DNA from: Hyphomicrobium sp. NDB2Meth4 | Lineage (GTDB): Bacteria; Pseudomonadota; Alphaproteobacteria; Rhizobiales; Hyphomicrobiaceae | Direction: 5' to 3' | Length of the DNA stretch: 64,000 nt | Assembly (NCBI RefSeq): GCF_900117445.1 | Contig: NZ_FPEJ01000007.1 | Coordinates: forward strand, 62,001-126,000 | Shown here: positions 9,717-19,854 of the stretch, piece by piece | Numbering within the stretch: the first letter of the stretch is position 1 | Layout of the letters: each line of letters opens with the position of its first letter | Notes under the pieces: generated by a model | Databases searched by the model: none | Told to the model about the DNA's origin: nothing | The model's input: only the letters and a program-made list of their open reading frames with translations | Made by a program: the position numbers and the translations under genes

Positions 9717-11741
9717 TTACGGGGCCGGCGCACTGGTGCTCGACATCTCAATGCTAACCCCGTCGACCGACTCGTCCTCGAGCAACCAGAGGAAACTTGC
9801 GGCCTGAAACTCTAAAAACGCCTCCGCCCCGCTCCAGGAAAAATGCCCGTTGTCCACGATGATAGGGTCATCGTGGCGCGTGATCTGACACTTGCCACCA
9901 GGGCACACGAACTCGGCTGAATTGACGAAGCGCACATAGGGATGCTTGGCGGCAACATTCTGCAGCGCATCGCTGACCGCGCTCGTCACCATTAGCGACC
10001 GCTCGTTGAGTTCAGCGCACGAGGCGTCAGACGTGCTGTAAGCCCGCGCGCGATAGACGCATTCAGCCACGAGATGCCGGAACGACGGGTGAGGGCCGAC
10101 CAGCAGGATCTTCGACGCGCCTCGGCTGCGCATCTGCGCGAGGGCAAAGTCCGCTTCGCGGGCTATTCGAGCAATCGCATCCCTCTCGGGAATTGGTGAC
10201 CTCTCGCCTGGGGGCGCGATCATATTGAGATACTGCGGCCAGTTCGCGACCACCACGGCGCGATCCACCCGTGTCTCCGTTTGGCCCAGCCACGCGAACA
10301 GAGCATTTCTGAACGCCGCGCAACTCTGCTGCTCGTGATAGAGGATGTCGGAATTGGAGACAGGTGGACAGCCCGAGTGCCACAGCAACTGCGGCGAGAA
10401 GCCCCGCGAGCGCGCAAACTCGGCAGCGGGGGGATAAGCAACCATCGCGTAGGAATCGCCGATGAAAGTCACCGATCGGCGACCTGACGTCCTACAATCC
10501 TCCGGCGCGTCAGCGATGCCTTTCGCACCGTAGCGCGCGCATTCGGCCGGACGCTGCACCAGCCGGACCTGCAGAGCCTGGAGATCAGGGGATTTGGAAC
10601 GGGCTTTGAATGTGTGGTTCGCTGCCAAACCGCAAACCAGCACGACGCCCACGGGTGCCAATGCCAGCGGAAAACGCCATTGTCTTTTCCGAATGGGCTT
10701 CTCGATGAGGAAGTAACTCGCCACGGCAAGCGCCAGGCCGAGCATCGCCATCAGGCTATCGAGCACAAGGTCGGACTCGCCCGAGCGAGTGATCCGACCG
10801 AGCGAGATCAGTGGCCAGTGCCAAAGGTACCAGCCGTAAGAAAGCACGCCGATCGCGGCGAGAGGACGCAATGACATTGCGCGCGCGTATAGGCCCTGCG
10901 GGTGAGCAAGTCCCGACGCCAGCGCAAGTACGGCTCCGGTGACGGGCAACAGAGCGAAGTACGATGGATACGGCTGCTCGCTTATAAAGACGGCCGAGAG
11001 GGCAATCAGTGCCACGCCGAAAAATCCGAGACCCGCCGTAATAGGTTTCGGTTGTGACGCAATTCGTGCGGCAATGAACCCAACGGCGCCTCCAGCCACG
11101 AACTCCCAAGCCCGAAACGGCATGATGAAGAACGTCATGCTTTGATCGCGTGCCACGAAAGCGATGCACCCGGCCAGCGAAGCGGCCGCCGCCAGCCCAG
11201 CCAGCGCGATGGCAAATTTGCGCGGCAGATATCGCCAGCCGAAAAACATCACCACGGGAGCAATGACGTAGAACTGCTCCTCCACCGACAATGACCACGT
11301 GTGCAGCATCGGCTGCGCGTCTGAGGCGACATCGAAGTAGCCCTGCCGATTATAGAAGAAGTGGTTCGACACCATCAGCGCAGACGCCTGAGCCGATTTA
11401 GCGAAGTTCACGAGCTCGTCCGAAAATAGCAGCGCGTTCCAGGCCAGAATCGAGGTGCCCGCGAGCATCGCGAGATATGCCGGAACGATCCGTCGGATGC
11501 GTCGTGCCCAGAAGTCGGCGAACGAGAATTGCCCGCTCGCGACGTCGCGCTGGATCAGCGTAATGATCAGGTACCCGGAGATGACGAAGAAGACATCGAC
11601 CCCGATGAAGCCGCCGCCAAAGCCCGGAACTCCGGCGTGATAGGCGACAACTATTATGATCGAGAGAGCCCGCAGGCCATCGATGAAACTATGATAGCCG
11701 CCGCGAGCAACTCCCGGCGCACCGCCCAAACCCCGACCCAC
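9717..11741 (-). CDS. OafA/YrhL-type acyltransferase with C-terminal SGNH domain
   Basis: An integral membrane O-acyltransferase, 674 residues. The acyltransferase-3 domain (about residues 17-360) opens with FIDGLRALSIIIVVAYHAG, containing the conserved His, and shows about ten membrane helices plus WSLSVEEQFYVIAPV. The C-terminal part is an SGNH hydrolase domain with TFIGDSYAM near residue 425 and a late D-x-x-H in IVDNGHFSW. Such two-domain proteins acetylate lipopolysaccharide, exopolysaccharide or peptidoglycan sugars. The start is a GTG at 11741; the first 16 residues are poorly conserved-looking and a later start is possible. It stands alone, convergent with the macAB operon; no glycan genes are nearby. 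Confidence 0.85.
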   Translation of the reverse strand: MGRGLGGAPGVARGGYHSFIDGLRALSIIIVVAYHAGVPGFGGGFIGVDVFFVISGYLIITLIQRDVASGQFSFADFWARRIRRIVPAYLAMLAGTSILAWNALLFSDELVNFAKSAQASALMVSNHFFYNRQGYFDVASDAQPMLHTWSLSVEEQFYVIAPVVMFFGWRYLPRKFAIALAGLAAAASLAGCIAFVARDQSMTFFIMPFRAWEFVAGGAVGFIAARIASQPKPITAGLGFFGVALIALSAVFISEQPYPSYFALLPVTGAVLALASGLAHPQGLYARAMSLRPLAAIGVLSYGWYLWHWPLISLGRITRSGESDLVLDSLMAMLGLALAVASYFLIEKPIRKRQWRFPLALAPVGVVLVCGLAANHTFKARSKSPDLQALQVRLVQRPAECARYGAKGIADAPEDCRTSGRRSVTFIGDSYAMVAYPPAAEFARSRGFSPQLLWHSGCPPVSNSDILYHEQQSCAAFRNALFAWLGQTETRVDRAVVVANWPQYLNMIAPPGERSPIPERDAIARIAREADFALAQMRSRGASKILLVGPHPSFRHLVAECVYRARAYSTSDASCAELNERSLMVTSAVSDALQNVAAKHPYVRFVNSAEFVCPGGKCQITRHDDPIIVDNGHFSWSGAEAFLEFQAASFLWLLEDESVDGVSIEMSSTSAPAP

Positions 11742-12367
11742 CTAAACTGACCCCCGCGCCGCAAAAAACACCGTTATGCAAAATACGAAGTAAGGTTAGA
11801 TGGGGCGCAGAGCGCCGGTCAATTATTACGGAACGGCGGACGGTGGGCATTTGCAGCTAAGAGACAATAGGAGGTTGGTTTTGCGGCTGGGTGTGGCGCA
11901 GGCGTATCAGTGAGCGCGTGGGTCTCTTGGGCTCCCTCCCGCCAACCCACACCAGGGTGTGTGCCTCCAAATTCCAATGATGGCACTATTGCAGCGCCCG
12001 TTTCCGGCCGATCGGGAACGTGGGCTCTGCCTCTAGCTCGCACCATGCATCCACGGCAGTTCATCCGCTTCTTCGCGAGGCGGGGATCTCTCCTGGCGTC
12101 GACGCTCCACCGCGTCGCTCGTCATTTGCAGCGACGGTGACCGCTTCCTCAGGTGAAGCTTATGCGCAGTAAGCTCGGGCGCCGCCTGTCGATGCAATCG
12201 ACCACCGCTCCGAGCATTGGGTGGTCGTGCGCGGCACTGGAGTCGCCCGCTCTCCACCGCAGAAATACCATACCAGGACAGTAGACAATGCAACCTCTGC
12301 CCGTATAGTGGCGGCTGCTCCAAACCGCGCGCCGCTTGGGCTTATCTTCACGGGGGAAGCACGCGCC
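11742..12367. other. Intergenic gap, no supported gene
   Basis: About 626 bases between the divergent acyltransferase and the membrane protein at 12368. It is AT-richer near 11765-11830 than its surroundings, as expected for promoters. Short open frames on both strands are rich in Arg/Pro and resemble no family I know. No riboswitch, terminator or clear operator was recognised. Confidence 0.4.
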
Positions 12368-12955
12368 TTGGAGCTGCTCGAAACCTACTTGGTCCCGCTT
12401 GCCACCGCAGCGGGCGTTTTGCTTTTTGTCTGCGGCGTCGCGCTGCTGCGCTTGTCGTGGCTCGGCAAGCGACCCGGCAACGTGCCGTACCTGATCTCCG
12501 GTTGGATGCTGATCGCTGGCGCTTTCTGGGCTTTCTTCCGAGCCTGGGATGTTGAAGTCGGCGTCGCCTATGGGTTGATCGTTCTCGCCCTGGCGGCCTA
12601 TGGCATCATCATTCTGCGGCGGGAAATCCGCGTCCCCAAAGTTCAGCGCGCGCGCGAAGCAGCACTGGAGCCGGAAGAGCGCCCCACCAATTGGCCCCGC
12701 GCGATAGCCAAGGCCCTGCTGTCCATCGTGCTGGCCGGGATCGCCGCCATCGGTGTCGGCGTCGCCTTCGCCGTCGCCATGCCATTGGCAACGCATGATC
12801 GCATCGTTGTCGGTGGACTACTGGTTCCCGTGCTCTGGGGAGCGGGGATGGCCTGGACGCTCAGCGATTCGAAGCTGCTGCGCGCCACGCTGCTGCTCGT
12901 CGGTATCTCTGCCGTCGGCTACGCTGTTGCCTTCCTGCCGAAGGTGCTCGCCTGA
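12368..12955 (+). CDS. Membrane protein of unknown function coupled to PepSY gene
   Basis: I do not recognise a named family. The product (195 residues from the TTG at 12368) is strongly hydrophobic, with about six predicted membrane segments, including LVPLATAAGVLLFVCGVALL, YLISGWMLIAGAFWAFF and a C-terminal pair. The frame extends upstream to 12221, but the extra 49 residues look non-coding; the TTG is preferred because GGGGAA precedes it at proper distance and the first membrane segment starts there. The stop overlaps the start of the PepSY-TM gene (TGATG), so the two are translationally coupled. By location it is probably a partner in periplasmic reduction or uptake of iron complexes. Confidence 0.65.
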   Translation: MELLETYLVPLATAAGVLLFVCGVALLRLSWLGKRPGNVPYLISGWMLIAGAFWAFFRAWDVEVGVAYGLIVLALAAYGIIILRREIRVPKVQRAREAALEPEERPTNWPRAIAKALLSIVLAGIAAIGVGVAFAVAMPLATHDRIVVGGLLVPVLWGAGMAWTLSDSKLLRATLLLVGISAVGYAVAFLPKVLA

Positions 12956-14496
12956 TGCATGCCCCGCTCGAAAAGGCGCGCTCACGCAAGCGCCAGTTTC
13001 TGCCCCCGCAGTTCGTGCGCGCGATGCTCGCTGGACATTCGGCCCTCGGCCTCGCATTCGCAGCGCTCATCTACATCGTATGCATCACGGGCACCGTCAG
13101 CGTCTTCATGTTCGAGCTGCAGCGTTGGGAGCAGCCGGACATCGCGCCCATCGATCGGCCGCTGACGGCTGATGAAGTTGGGGCTGCCATCAATGCGGGC
13201 TACGCCCAGGCGGTTGCCGACAAGGCCGCACACGACATGTTCGTCATGGGGCCAAGCCCGCGCGCGGGTCATAATCGCCTCATGATCAACTATCACGACC
13301 ATGAAACAGGAGCGGAGGGCAGCTGGCTTGCAAGCCCATCTGGAGAACTCATCGCCCGCGCGCACGCACCGTGGACCGAGTTCGTCACAGAACTCCATAC
13401 CAGTCTCCATCTGCCGCGCACGTGGGGCTTCTTTCTCGTCGGACTGACCGGGGTTGCGCTGCTGTCCTCACTCATTTCGGGAATCCTCTCGCATCCCCGC
13501 ATCCTCAAGGACGCCTTCTATCTGCGCCGTGGCGGTTCATGGCGGTTGCAGGAAGCCGATCTGCATAATCGCCTCGGTGTGTGGGGACTGCCGTTTCATT
13601 TCGTCGTCTCGCTTAGCGGCGCGCTGCTGGGGCTTTCGGTGCTGATCGTCGGCGTTCTGGCGCTGGCAGCCTATGACGGCGACTCTGAAAAGGCCTTCGC
13701 GGCTATCCTGGGCCCCCGTGCAAGTGCAGACGAGACACCCGCTCCAGCACCCGACGTCCCCGCCATGATGCGCAGCGTGGAGATGCGCCTGCCCGGCGCA
13801 CAATTCACCAGCGCCCGCATCGACCATATCGGTGAAGCGGGGCAGGTGGTGCACCTAGGAATGCGGTCACCTGGCCACTTGGCATTGGCCAACACCTATT
13901 ACTTCAAGGGTGATGGCACGCCGCTCGGCGATGGCGGTCTTGAGAGCGGTGGCATCGGCCAGCGCATCCTCGGCCTGCTGCAACCCCTGCACTTCGGCTG
14001 GTTCGGCGGGCTGCCGATCAAGCTCGCCTATGGTCTCTTGGGCCTCGCCCTCAGTGTCATCACCTTTACTGGAGTCACCATCTGGCTGGCCCGCAAGCGC
14101 GACAAGGGCACGCCCGTGCCGCGCTGGGAGAAATTCTGGATGGGCATCGGGTGGGGGCAGCCCTTCGCGCTGGCTGCATCGGCGATAGCAGCGCTCTATG
14201 GCAGTCCCGCCATCATTCTTTATGCCTATCTGGCGACGGCCACGCTCGCGCTGCTGGTTGCGATGATCGCCGCCGACATGCACGCGGCTGGCCGCGTCCT
14301 CCGGCTGGCATGCGCCGTCGCGCTAGTGTTCTTGATTGTCGTCTATCTCACAGTCTGGGCAGCGCGCATCGTCGATCCTCTAGCGTGGGCTTTGACGGCG
14401 GTGCTGGCGTTCATCGCCATGCTGATGGCGATCCCGGCGCTGAAGCGCGCCGAAGCCCGAGCGAGCATGCTTGTGCCCGCGGCGACAGAAGGCTGA
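12955..14496 (+). CDS. PepSY-associated TM protein (putative ferric-siderophore reductase)
   Basis: A 513-residue inner-membrane protein of the PepSY_TM family. The first membrane helix (about residues 27-50) contains HSALGLAFAALIYIVCITGT. Paired histidines in membrane or interface positions follow, in ELHTSLHLPRTWGFFL and DLHNRLGVWGLPFHFV, then further helices and a Lys/Arg-rich segment after VTIWLARKR, with extra helices at the end. In this family the histidines are expected to hold b-type haem, and members such as FoxB and FpvG help reduce ferric siderophores. It overlaps the upstream membrane gene by a TGATG. The siderophore receptor at 17425 and a second PepSY-TM gene at 19900 support an iron role. 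Confidence 0.8.
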   Translation: MHAPLEKARSRKRQFLPPQFVRAMLAGHSALGLAFAALIYIVCITGTVSVFMFELQRWEQPDIAPIDRPLTADEVGAAINAGYAQAVADKAAHDMFVMGPSPRAGHNRLMINYHDHETGAEGSWLASPSGELIARAHAPWTEFVTELHTSLHLPRTWGFFLVGLTGVALLSSLISGILSHPRILKDAFYLRRGGSWRLQEADLHNRLGVWGLPFHFVVSLSGALLGLSVLIVGVLALAAYDGDSEKAFAAILGPRASADETPAPAPDVPAMMRSVEMRLPGAQFTSARIDHIGEAGQVVHLGMRSPGHLALANTYYFKGDGTPLGDGGLESGGIGQRILGLLQPLHFGWFGGLPIKLAYGLLGLALSVITFTGVTIWLARKRDKGTPVPRWEKFWMGIGWGQPFALAASAIAALYGSPAIILYAYLATATLALLVAMIAADMHAAGRVLRLACAVALVFLIVVYLTVWAARIVDPLAWALTAVLAFIAMLMAIPALKRAEARASMLVPAATEG

Positions 14497-14586
14497 GGCT
14501 CGGCGGACTCGCTGGCAACTGTCGCTGCTCGTATGGAGATGCAACTAAGCATCGATCGCTTGCACGCAAATTGCATCGCTCCCGGC

Positions 14587-14609
14587 GATTGTTGCAATTG
14601 TCAGCAATC
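14587..14609. promoter_or_regulatory. Imperfect dyad upstream of ahpC, possible operator
   Basis: GATTGTTG-N7-CAGCAATC pairs at 7 of 8 arm positions and lies about 285 bp upstream of ahpC in an otherwise gene-free 396-bp gap (14497-14892). An OxyR-type or other redox operator is conceivable, but it does not match the OxyR ATAG/CTAT spacing. No other element was recognised in the gap. Confidence 0.25.
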
Positions 14610-14892
14610 CGACATGCGCGCGTGACTTCGACGTTCGGAAGGCAACGCCCTTCCGGCGCCGAGCGCGCCATCGTCATGGTTTGCGAGCACAGCGGTGAAT
14701 CTATTCTGCGTCGGCAATTCTGCATGACTTCTCCGCGCTGAGCGCAGGGCCGCAACACGAGAGGCAGCCGTGGTCGCGCGGCGAGATGACGCCCGGGCTT
14801 TACCGGCCTCCGGCATTTATGTTGCACCGCAGTGGTTGCCCCGTCTCGGCGGGCGGGCGCGAGGCACGAACTCCACAATCGGGACTAAATTC

Positions 14893-15456
14893 ATGGCTCT
14901 CATCAATACCAAGATCAAACCGTTCAAAGCGAAGGCCTACAAGCAGGGCAAATTCATCGACGTCTCCGACGCCGACATCGCGGGCAAATGGGCGGTCTTC
15001 TTCTTCTATCCCGCCGACTTCACGTTCGTCTGCCCTACCGAGCTTGGCGACCTCGCCGATCATGACGCCGAGCTGAAAAAGCTGGGCGTCGAGGTGTTCT
15101 CTGTTTCGACGGATACGCACTTCACCCACAAAGCTTGGCACGACAGCTCCGAGACCATCGGCAAGATCAAGTACGCCATGATCGGCGACCCCACCGGCGC
15201 CATCACGCGCAACTTCGATGTCATGCGCGAAGGCGAGGGTCTTGCTGATCGCGGCACCTTCGTCGTCGACCCCGATGGCGTCATTCAGATCATGGAGGTC
15301 ACTGCCGAAGGCGTCGGCCGTGACGCGCTGGAGCTCGTGCGCAAGATCAAGGCGGCACAGTACGTGCGCAGCCATCCTGGCGAAGTCTGCCCCGCGAAGT
15401 GGAAGGAAGGCGAGAAGACCCTGGCTCCTTCTCTCGAGCTCGTCGGCAAGATCTGA
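14893..15456 (+). CDS. ahpC: Alkyl hydroperoxide reductase subunit C (2-Cys peroxiredoxin)
   Basis: Cytoplasmic typical 2-Cys peroxiredoxin that reduces H2O2 and organic hydroperoxides. The 187-residue length and both cysteines match the enterobacterial AhpC: peroxidatic Cys47 in DFTFVCPTE and resolving Cys166 in [11 protein letters not shown]. An open frame extends upstream to 14770, but [11 protein letters not shown] at 14893 is the conserved N-terminus. Its reductase ahpF follows after 84 bp on the same strand. Probable induction by peroxide; no OxyR gene is in the window. Confidence 0.95.
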   Translation: MALINTKIKPFKAKAYKQGKFIDVSDADIAGKWAVFFFYPADFTFVCPTELGDLADHDAELKKLGVEVFSVSTDTHFTHKAWHDSSETIGKIKYAMIGDPTGAITRNFDVMREGEGLADRGTFVVDPDGVIQIMEVTAEGVGRDALELVRKIKAAQYVRSHPGEVCPAKWKEGEKTLAPSLELVGKI

Positions 15457-15540
15457 CGCCATGCTTCCGATCCCCGCGCTCATCGCGGCGCGGGGATCAC
15501 CGACCCTGAATCCGCCAGCCACTAGCGATGGAAGCTCCCC

Positions 15541-17118
15541 GTGCTTGATGCATCTCTGAAGACCCAGCTCAAGGCTTACCTCGAGCGTCTTACCCGACCT
15601 GTCATCATCACCGCCTCGCCGTCCGACACGCCCAAGTCGGCCGAGATGATCGAGCTTCTGCACGAGATCGCCGAACTGTCCGACAAAATCACGTTGAAAG
15701 AGGATGGCAGCGACGCGCGTCGTCCCTCGTTCTCGTTGACGGCCCCGGGCGAGACGATCGCGCTCACTTTCGCGGGCCTTCCCATGGGCCACGAGTTCAC
15801 CTCGCTCGTCCTCGCACTGCTGCAAGTCGGCGGTCATCCTCCGAAGGCGGAGCCGGCGGTTCTCGACCAGATCCGCAGCCTTAAGGGCGAGCTCTCCTTC
15901 GAGACCTATTTCTCGCAGTCCTGCCAGAACTGCCCCGACGTCGTTCAGGCACTCAACCTCATGGCCGTGCTGAACCCGGCCGTGCGCCACGTCGCCATCG
16001 ACGGCACCGACTTTCAGGACGAGGTCGAAGCGCGGCAGATCATGAGCGTGCCGGCCATCTACCTCAACGGCCAGTTGTTCGGACAGGGGCGCATGGGCCT
16101 TGAGGAGATTCTGGCAAAGCTCGACACCTCGGCAGCCGAGAAGGAAGCAGCCCGTCTCGACGCCAAAGGGATATTCGACATTCTCGTCGTTGGCGGCGGA
16201 CCCGCCGGGGCCGCCGCGGCGATCTACGCCGCGCGCAAAGGCATTCGCACCGGCATCGTCGCCGAGCGCTTCGGCGGCCAGGTGCTCGACACCATGTCGA
16301 TCGAAAACCTGATCTCCGTCCCTCATACCGACGGCCCTAAGCTCGTGCAGGCGCTCGAAGCGCACGTGCGCGAATACGACGTCGACATCATGAACCTTCA
16401 GAAGGCGAAGGCACTCACGCGCAAAGGCGACTACGTAGAGGTCGCGCTGGAAAGCGGAGCCACTCTGAAGGCGCGCTCCGTGATCCTCTCCACCGGTGCG
16501 CGCTGGCGCCAGATGGACGTGCGCGGCGAGGTGGAGCATCGCAACAAGGGCGTCACCTATTGTCCGCACTGCGATGGCCCGCTGTTCAAGGGCAAGCGCG
16601 TCGCGGTCATCGGCGGCGGCAACTCCGGCGTCGAAGCGGCCATTGATCTTGCCGGCATCGCCAGTCACGTCACGCTGATCGAGTTCGAGACGAACCTGCG
16701 CGCTGACGACGTGCTGCAGCGCAAGCTCAAGAGCCTCGGCAACGTGGATATCGCTGTATCAGCCCAGACCACCGAGGTGACTGGCGACGGCAGCCGCGTG
16801 ACGGGTCTCAACTACAAGCAGCGGACCACTGGCAAAGAGCGTCAGCTCGCCCTCGACGGCGTCTTCGTGCAGATCGGCCTACTGCCGAACACCGACTGGC
16901 TCAAGGGCACCGTCGATCTGACCTCGCGCGGCGAGGTGATCGTCGATGACCACGGGGCGACGTCGCTGGAAGGCGTGTTCGCTGCCGGTGACTGCACCAC
17001 AGTTCCCTACAAGCAGATCGTGATCGCCATGGGTGACGGTGCCAAGGCTTCGCTCGCCGCCTTCGACTATCTCATTCGCGCAACCGCTCCTGAAAAGCGC
17101 GAAGCCGAAGCCGCCTGA
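15541..17118 (+). CDS. ahpF: Alkyl hydroperoxide reductase subunit F (NADH flavoprotein)
   Basis: Flavoprotein disulfide reductase that regenerates AhpC with NADH. The 525-residue product has the AhpF-specific N-terminal double thioredoxin-fold domain with CQNC at residues 128-131. A thioredoxin-reductase-like core follows, with the FAD motif [19 protein letters not shown], the redox-active CPHC at 341-344, the NADH motif [17 protein letters not shown] and the terminal FAD motif GVFAAGDCT. The GTG at 15541 is preceded by GGAAG. The long antisense open frame over both ahp genes is a codon-bias shadow. Confidence 0.95.
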   Translation: MLDASLKTQLKAYLERLTRPVIITASPSDTPKSAEMIELLHEIAELSDKITLKEDGSDARRPSFSLTAPGETIALTFAGLPMGHEFTSLVLALLQVGGHPPKAEPAVLDQIRSLKGELSFETYFSQSCQNCPDVVQALNLMAVLNPAVRHVAIDGTDFQDEVEARQIMSVPAIYLNGQLFGQGRMGLEEILAKLDTSAAEKEAARLDAKGIFDILVVGGGPAGAAAAIYAARKGIRTGIVAERFGGQVLDTMSIENLISVPHTDGPKLVQALEAHVREYDVDIMNLQKAKALTRKGDYVEVALESGATLKARSVILSTGARWRQMDVRGEVEHRNKGVTYCPHCDGPLFKGKRVAVIGGGNSGVEAAIDLAGIASHVTLIEFETNLRADDVLQRKLKSLGNVDIAVSAQTTEVTGDGSRVTGLNYKQRTTGKERQLALDGVFVQIGLLPNTDWLKGTVDLTSRGEVIVDDHGATSLEGVFAAGDCTTVPYKQIVIAMGDGAKASLAAFDYLIRATAPEKREAEAA

Positions 17119-17127
17119 CGCGCCGTC

Positions 17128-17151
17128 AAACTTAAGATGCATTCTAAGTTT
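17128..17151. promoter_or_regulatory. 24-bp near-perfect palindrome, candidate iron-responsive operator
   Basis: AAACTTA-ag-ATGCAT-tc-TAAGTTT pairs at 10 of 12 positions, 9 bp after the ahpF stop and about 275 bp before the TonB receptor. It is AT-rich and lacks a T tract, so it is not a rho-independent terminator. The right half ATTCTAAG resembles the half-site TTCTAA of Irr-type iron control elements in rhizobia; the left half does not match exactly. It is the most structured element in the 306-bp gap 17119-17424. Function is inferred only. Confidence 0.4.
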
Positions 17152-17424
17152 GGTGTCGCGTCGTCTGATGTCATGCGCGCAATCGCGCAGTACGGGAAGT
17201 CGCGCCACAAGATTTTGCCGCGCGAGAGTTGCGTGCTCGGAGAGGCCACGCGCTGCGCTGTAGCGTGAAGGCTACAGTGTCGGGGTAACTGGCCGCAAAA
17301 CGCCCTCAGAAGCAATAAAACTATACTAGCGCTATCCACATTAGTGGCACTAAGCACGTAGGCCCTGTCACTTGTGATCTGTGAGCGGGGCGAGCGTGGG
17401 TTTGGTGTGCGTTTGGGGGCGTAA

Positions 17425-19770
17425 ATGCGTTTGTGTGCGTATGCGTGCGCCGCAGCTTGTGCGGTTGCGGCAATAACGGGTTTGGATTCGGTAGCAGTCG
17501 CCCAGGAGGCGGCGCCGGCTTCTTCGGAACCGATCGCTGAGACCACACCTCTGCCGGCCGTGGTCGTCGAGACGCAACAGGCCGCTAAGCCGAAGATCAA
17601 GGCTAAGAAGAAATCCAAGTCCGCCTCCGCGGCAGCCCAGCCGGAGCAATCGGCACCGCAGCAGCAACAGCAGCCGACGGGCCCTGGGAACTCGAACGCG
17701 AGCGATAAGTCGGCCTACGGCCCCGTGCGCGACTACTCTGCCAAGAACACGGCAACGGGCACCAAAACCGACACGCCTTTGAGTGAGGTCCCGCAGTCGA
17801 TCTCCGTCGTCGGCGCCGAGCAAATCCGCGACCAGGGAGCACAGACGGCCCAGGATGCGCTGCGCTATACAGCCGGTGTCACTGCTGACGCCTACGGTCT
17901 CGACAGCCGCGTGGATGGCAGCTTCATTCGCGGCACGACCGCCGCCGAATATCTCGACGGCATGCGTAGAACGCTTGGCTCTTACACCAATAATTACCGG
18001 ATAGATCCGTTCTTCCTCGAGCGGATTGAAGTCCTGCGCGGCCCTGCATCAGTCCTCTACGGACAGGCGAGCGTCGGTGGCATCATCAACTCCGTCTCCA
18101 AGCGGCCGCAGACGGAGGAAGGCGGCGAGATCTCCGTCGAATACGGCACCTTCGACTTCAAGCAGGTCAAGTTCGATATGACCGGCCCGATCACGTCCGA
18201 CAAGAAATGGTCATATCGCCTGACTGGCATGGCGCGCGACGCCGATACGCAGGTCGACTACGTCGAGGACGATCGCTACGCCATCCAGCCGGCCATCACC
18301 TATCGCCCCGACGGCAACACCACGATCACAGTGCTTGGCCACTTCCAGAAGGATCATACCGGCTCCACGCAACAGTTCTGGCCACACGTCGGAACTATCT
18401 TCCCCAACGCGAGCGGCAACTACATTGCTCAGAATCGCTTCGTCGGAGAGCCCGACGATAAGTACGACACCAACGTAGCCTCCGGCACGTTGCTCGTGGA
18501 GCACAAATTCAACGAGGTCTTCAAGCTGCAGCACTCGTCGCGCTACGCCGACATCCATAACGTCTATAACACCACCTATCCGGGCTTCTTTGCCAATAGC
18601 GCAAGTCTTCCTGTTCCCGACTACATCGATCCCGCAGAAACTCAAATGTACCGGATCAAAACGATCCAGAGCGCGGACACTCAGATTTTCAATCAGGACA
18701 CAAACTTACAGGCGAAATTCAAAACGGGAGTATTGGAACACCGCGTACTGGGCGGCGTCGACTACACCTACTACAACGAGAATTCTCGCCTCGGCCAGGC
18801 ACTCAACACAACGCCCTTCGATGTCTACAACCCAACCTATGGCAGCGGGGAATTTCTCATTGGCTACACGTGCGACCTTGACCTTGTCATTGGCCTCACC
18901 GAAGTCGCCGTATGTGACCAACCTGAGCAGCAAATCACACAAACCGGCCTTTACGTGCAGGACCAACTTCGCCTCGGTAACTGGATTGCCGTGCTAGGCA
19001 TGCGCAAGGATTGGCTCGAGAACGACACCGAAGGCAGCGTCCTGCAGAAGGACGACGCCACTACATATCGTGCAGGCCTGATGTACGAGTTCGGATTTGG
19101 TCTGACACCATATGTCAGCTACGCAGAATCGTTCACCCCCGTCACCGGCACAACGGCGCCCGCTCGCGGGGCCACCCCATTCAAGCCGCGCGAAGGGCGA
19201 ATGTACGAGGCCGGAATCAAGTACCAGCCCAACGGCACGAGCTTCATGATCAATGCTTCGGTCTACGACATCAACGAGACCAACCGGACGACCACGGATC
19301 CGCAGTATCCGCTTTACAGCGCACAGATCGCAGAAGCGGCAATCAAGGGGTTCGAAATCGAAGCTGCCGGAAAGCTCACCCAGAACCTCAAGGCAATCGC
19401 CGCCTATTCATATACGCAAGCCGAGTACGCGGGAGAAACCGCTAACGCGGGTAACCAGATCGAATCGATGCCCAAGCACCTCGCATCGCTTTGGGGCATC
19501 TACTCGTTCGACCAAGCTTATCTCAAGGGTTGGTCGGTCGGCGCCGGTGTGCGCTACATCGGGGCGTCCTGGGACAGCACCAACACGCTCGAAACGCCCG
19601 CTGTCACGCTGTTCGATGCCATGGTTGCCTATGAGGAGGACAATTGGCGCTGGTCGATCAACGCCAAGAATCTCGAAGACAAGGAATACCTGACGACGTG
19701 CCTTGCACGAGGCGACTGCTTCCTCGGCCAGGCTCGCACCATCACCACCGGCATCACCTACAAATACTGA
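17425..19770 (+). CDS. TonB-dependent siderophore receptor (FhuA/FoxA-like)
   Basis: Outer-membrane ferric-siderophore receptor, 781 residues. A signal peptide (about residues 1-27, ending VAVAQ) is followed by a TonB-box-like PLPAVVVE and a long Lys/Ala/Gln linker containing a run of seven Gln interrupted by Pro. The plug domain (about 110-235) has the typical LSEVPQSISVVGAEQIRDQ, IRGTTAAEYLDGMRR and ERIEVLRGPASVLYGQ. The 22-strand barrel ends in TITTGITYKY with a terminal aromatic. There is no STN signalling domain. Hydroxamate siderophores are the usual ligands of this branch. No ABC permease genes accompany it; instead PepSY-TM proteins flank the locus, suggesting periplasmic iron release. 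Confidence 0.92.
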   Translation: MRLCAYACAAACAVAAITGLDSVAVAQEAAPASSEPIAETTPLPAVVVETQQAAKPKIKAKKKSKSASAAAQPEQSAPQQQQQPTGPGNSNASDKSAYGPVRDYSAKNTATGTKTDTPLSEVPQSISVVGAEQIRDQGAQTAQDALRYTAGVTADAYGLDSRVDGSFIRGTTAAEYLDGMRRTLGSYTNNYRIDPFFLERIEVLRGPASVLYGQASVGGIINSVSKRPQTEEGGEISVEYGTFDFKQVKFDMTGPITSDKKWSYRLTGMARDADTQVDYVEDDRYAIQPAITYRPDGNTTITVLGHFQKDHTGSTQQFWPHVGTIFPNASGNYIAQNRFVGEPDDKYDTNVASGTLLVEHKFNEVFKLQHSSRYADIHNVYNTTYPGFFANSASLPVPDYIDPAETQMYRIKTIQSADTQIFNQDTNLQAKFKTGVLEHRVLGGVDYTYYNENSRLGQALNTTPFDVYNPTYGSGEFLIGYTCDLDLVIGLTEVAVCDQPEQQITQTGLYVQDQLRLGNWIAVLGMRKDWLENDTEGSVLQKDDATTYRAGLMYEFGFGLTPYVSYAESFTPVTGTTAPARGATPFKPREGRMYEAGIKYQPNGTSFMINASVYDINETNRTTTDPQYPLYSAQIAEAAIKGFEIEAAGKLTQNLKAIAAYSYTQAEYAGETANAGNQIESMPKHLASLWGIYSFDQAYLKGWSVGAGVRYIGASWDSTNTLETPAVTLFDAMVAYEEDNWRWSINAKNLEDKEYLTTCLARGDCFLGQARTITTGITYKY

Positions 19771-19780
19771 TCCGCACGAT

Positions 19781-19820
19781 AAGGCCTTCCGCTGCTGCAC
19801 TGTGGCGGAAGGCCTTTTCT
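19781..19820 (+). terminator. Rho-independent terminator after the TonB receptor
   Basis: A perfect 12-bp stem (AAGGCCTTCCGC and its complement at 19805-19816) with a 12-nt loop, followed by a short T-rich end, begins 10 bp after the receptor stop. It should end the receptor transcript, so the PepSY gene at 19900 probably has its own promoter. Confidence 0.85.
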
Positions 19821-19854
19821 GAGTTGCACGCGGTCGCGAAAACCGGATAACTCT

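Noticed and set aside
11819-12323. Short frames in the gap before the 12368 gene
   Set aside because: Arg/Pro-rich, on both strands, no ribosome sites or homology.
14800-16668. 622-codon minus-strand open frame antisense to ahpC and ahpF
   Set aside because: It lies wholly under two certain genes, has an improbable composition and no known fold; it is a shadow of high-GC codon use.
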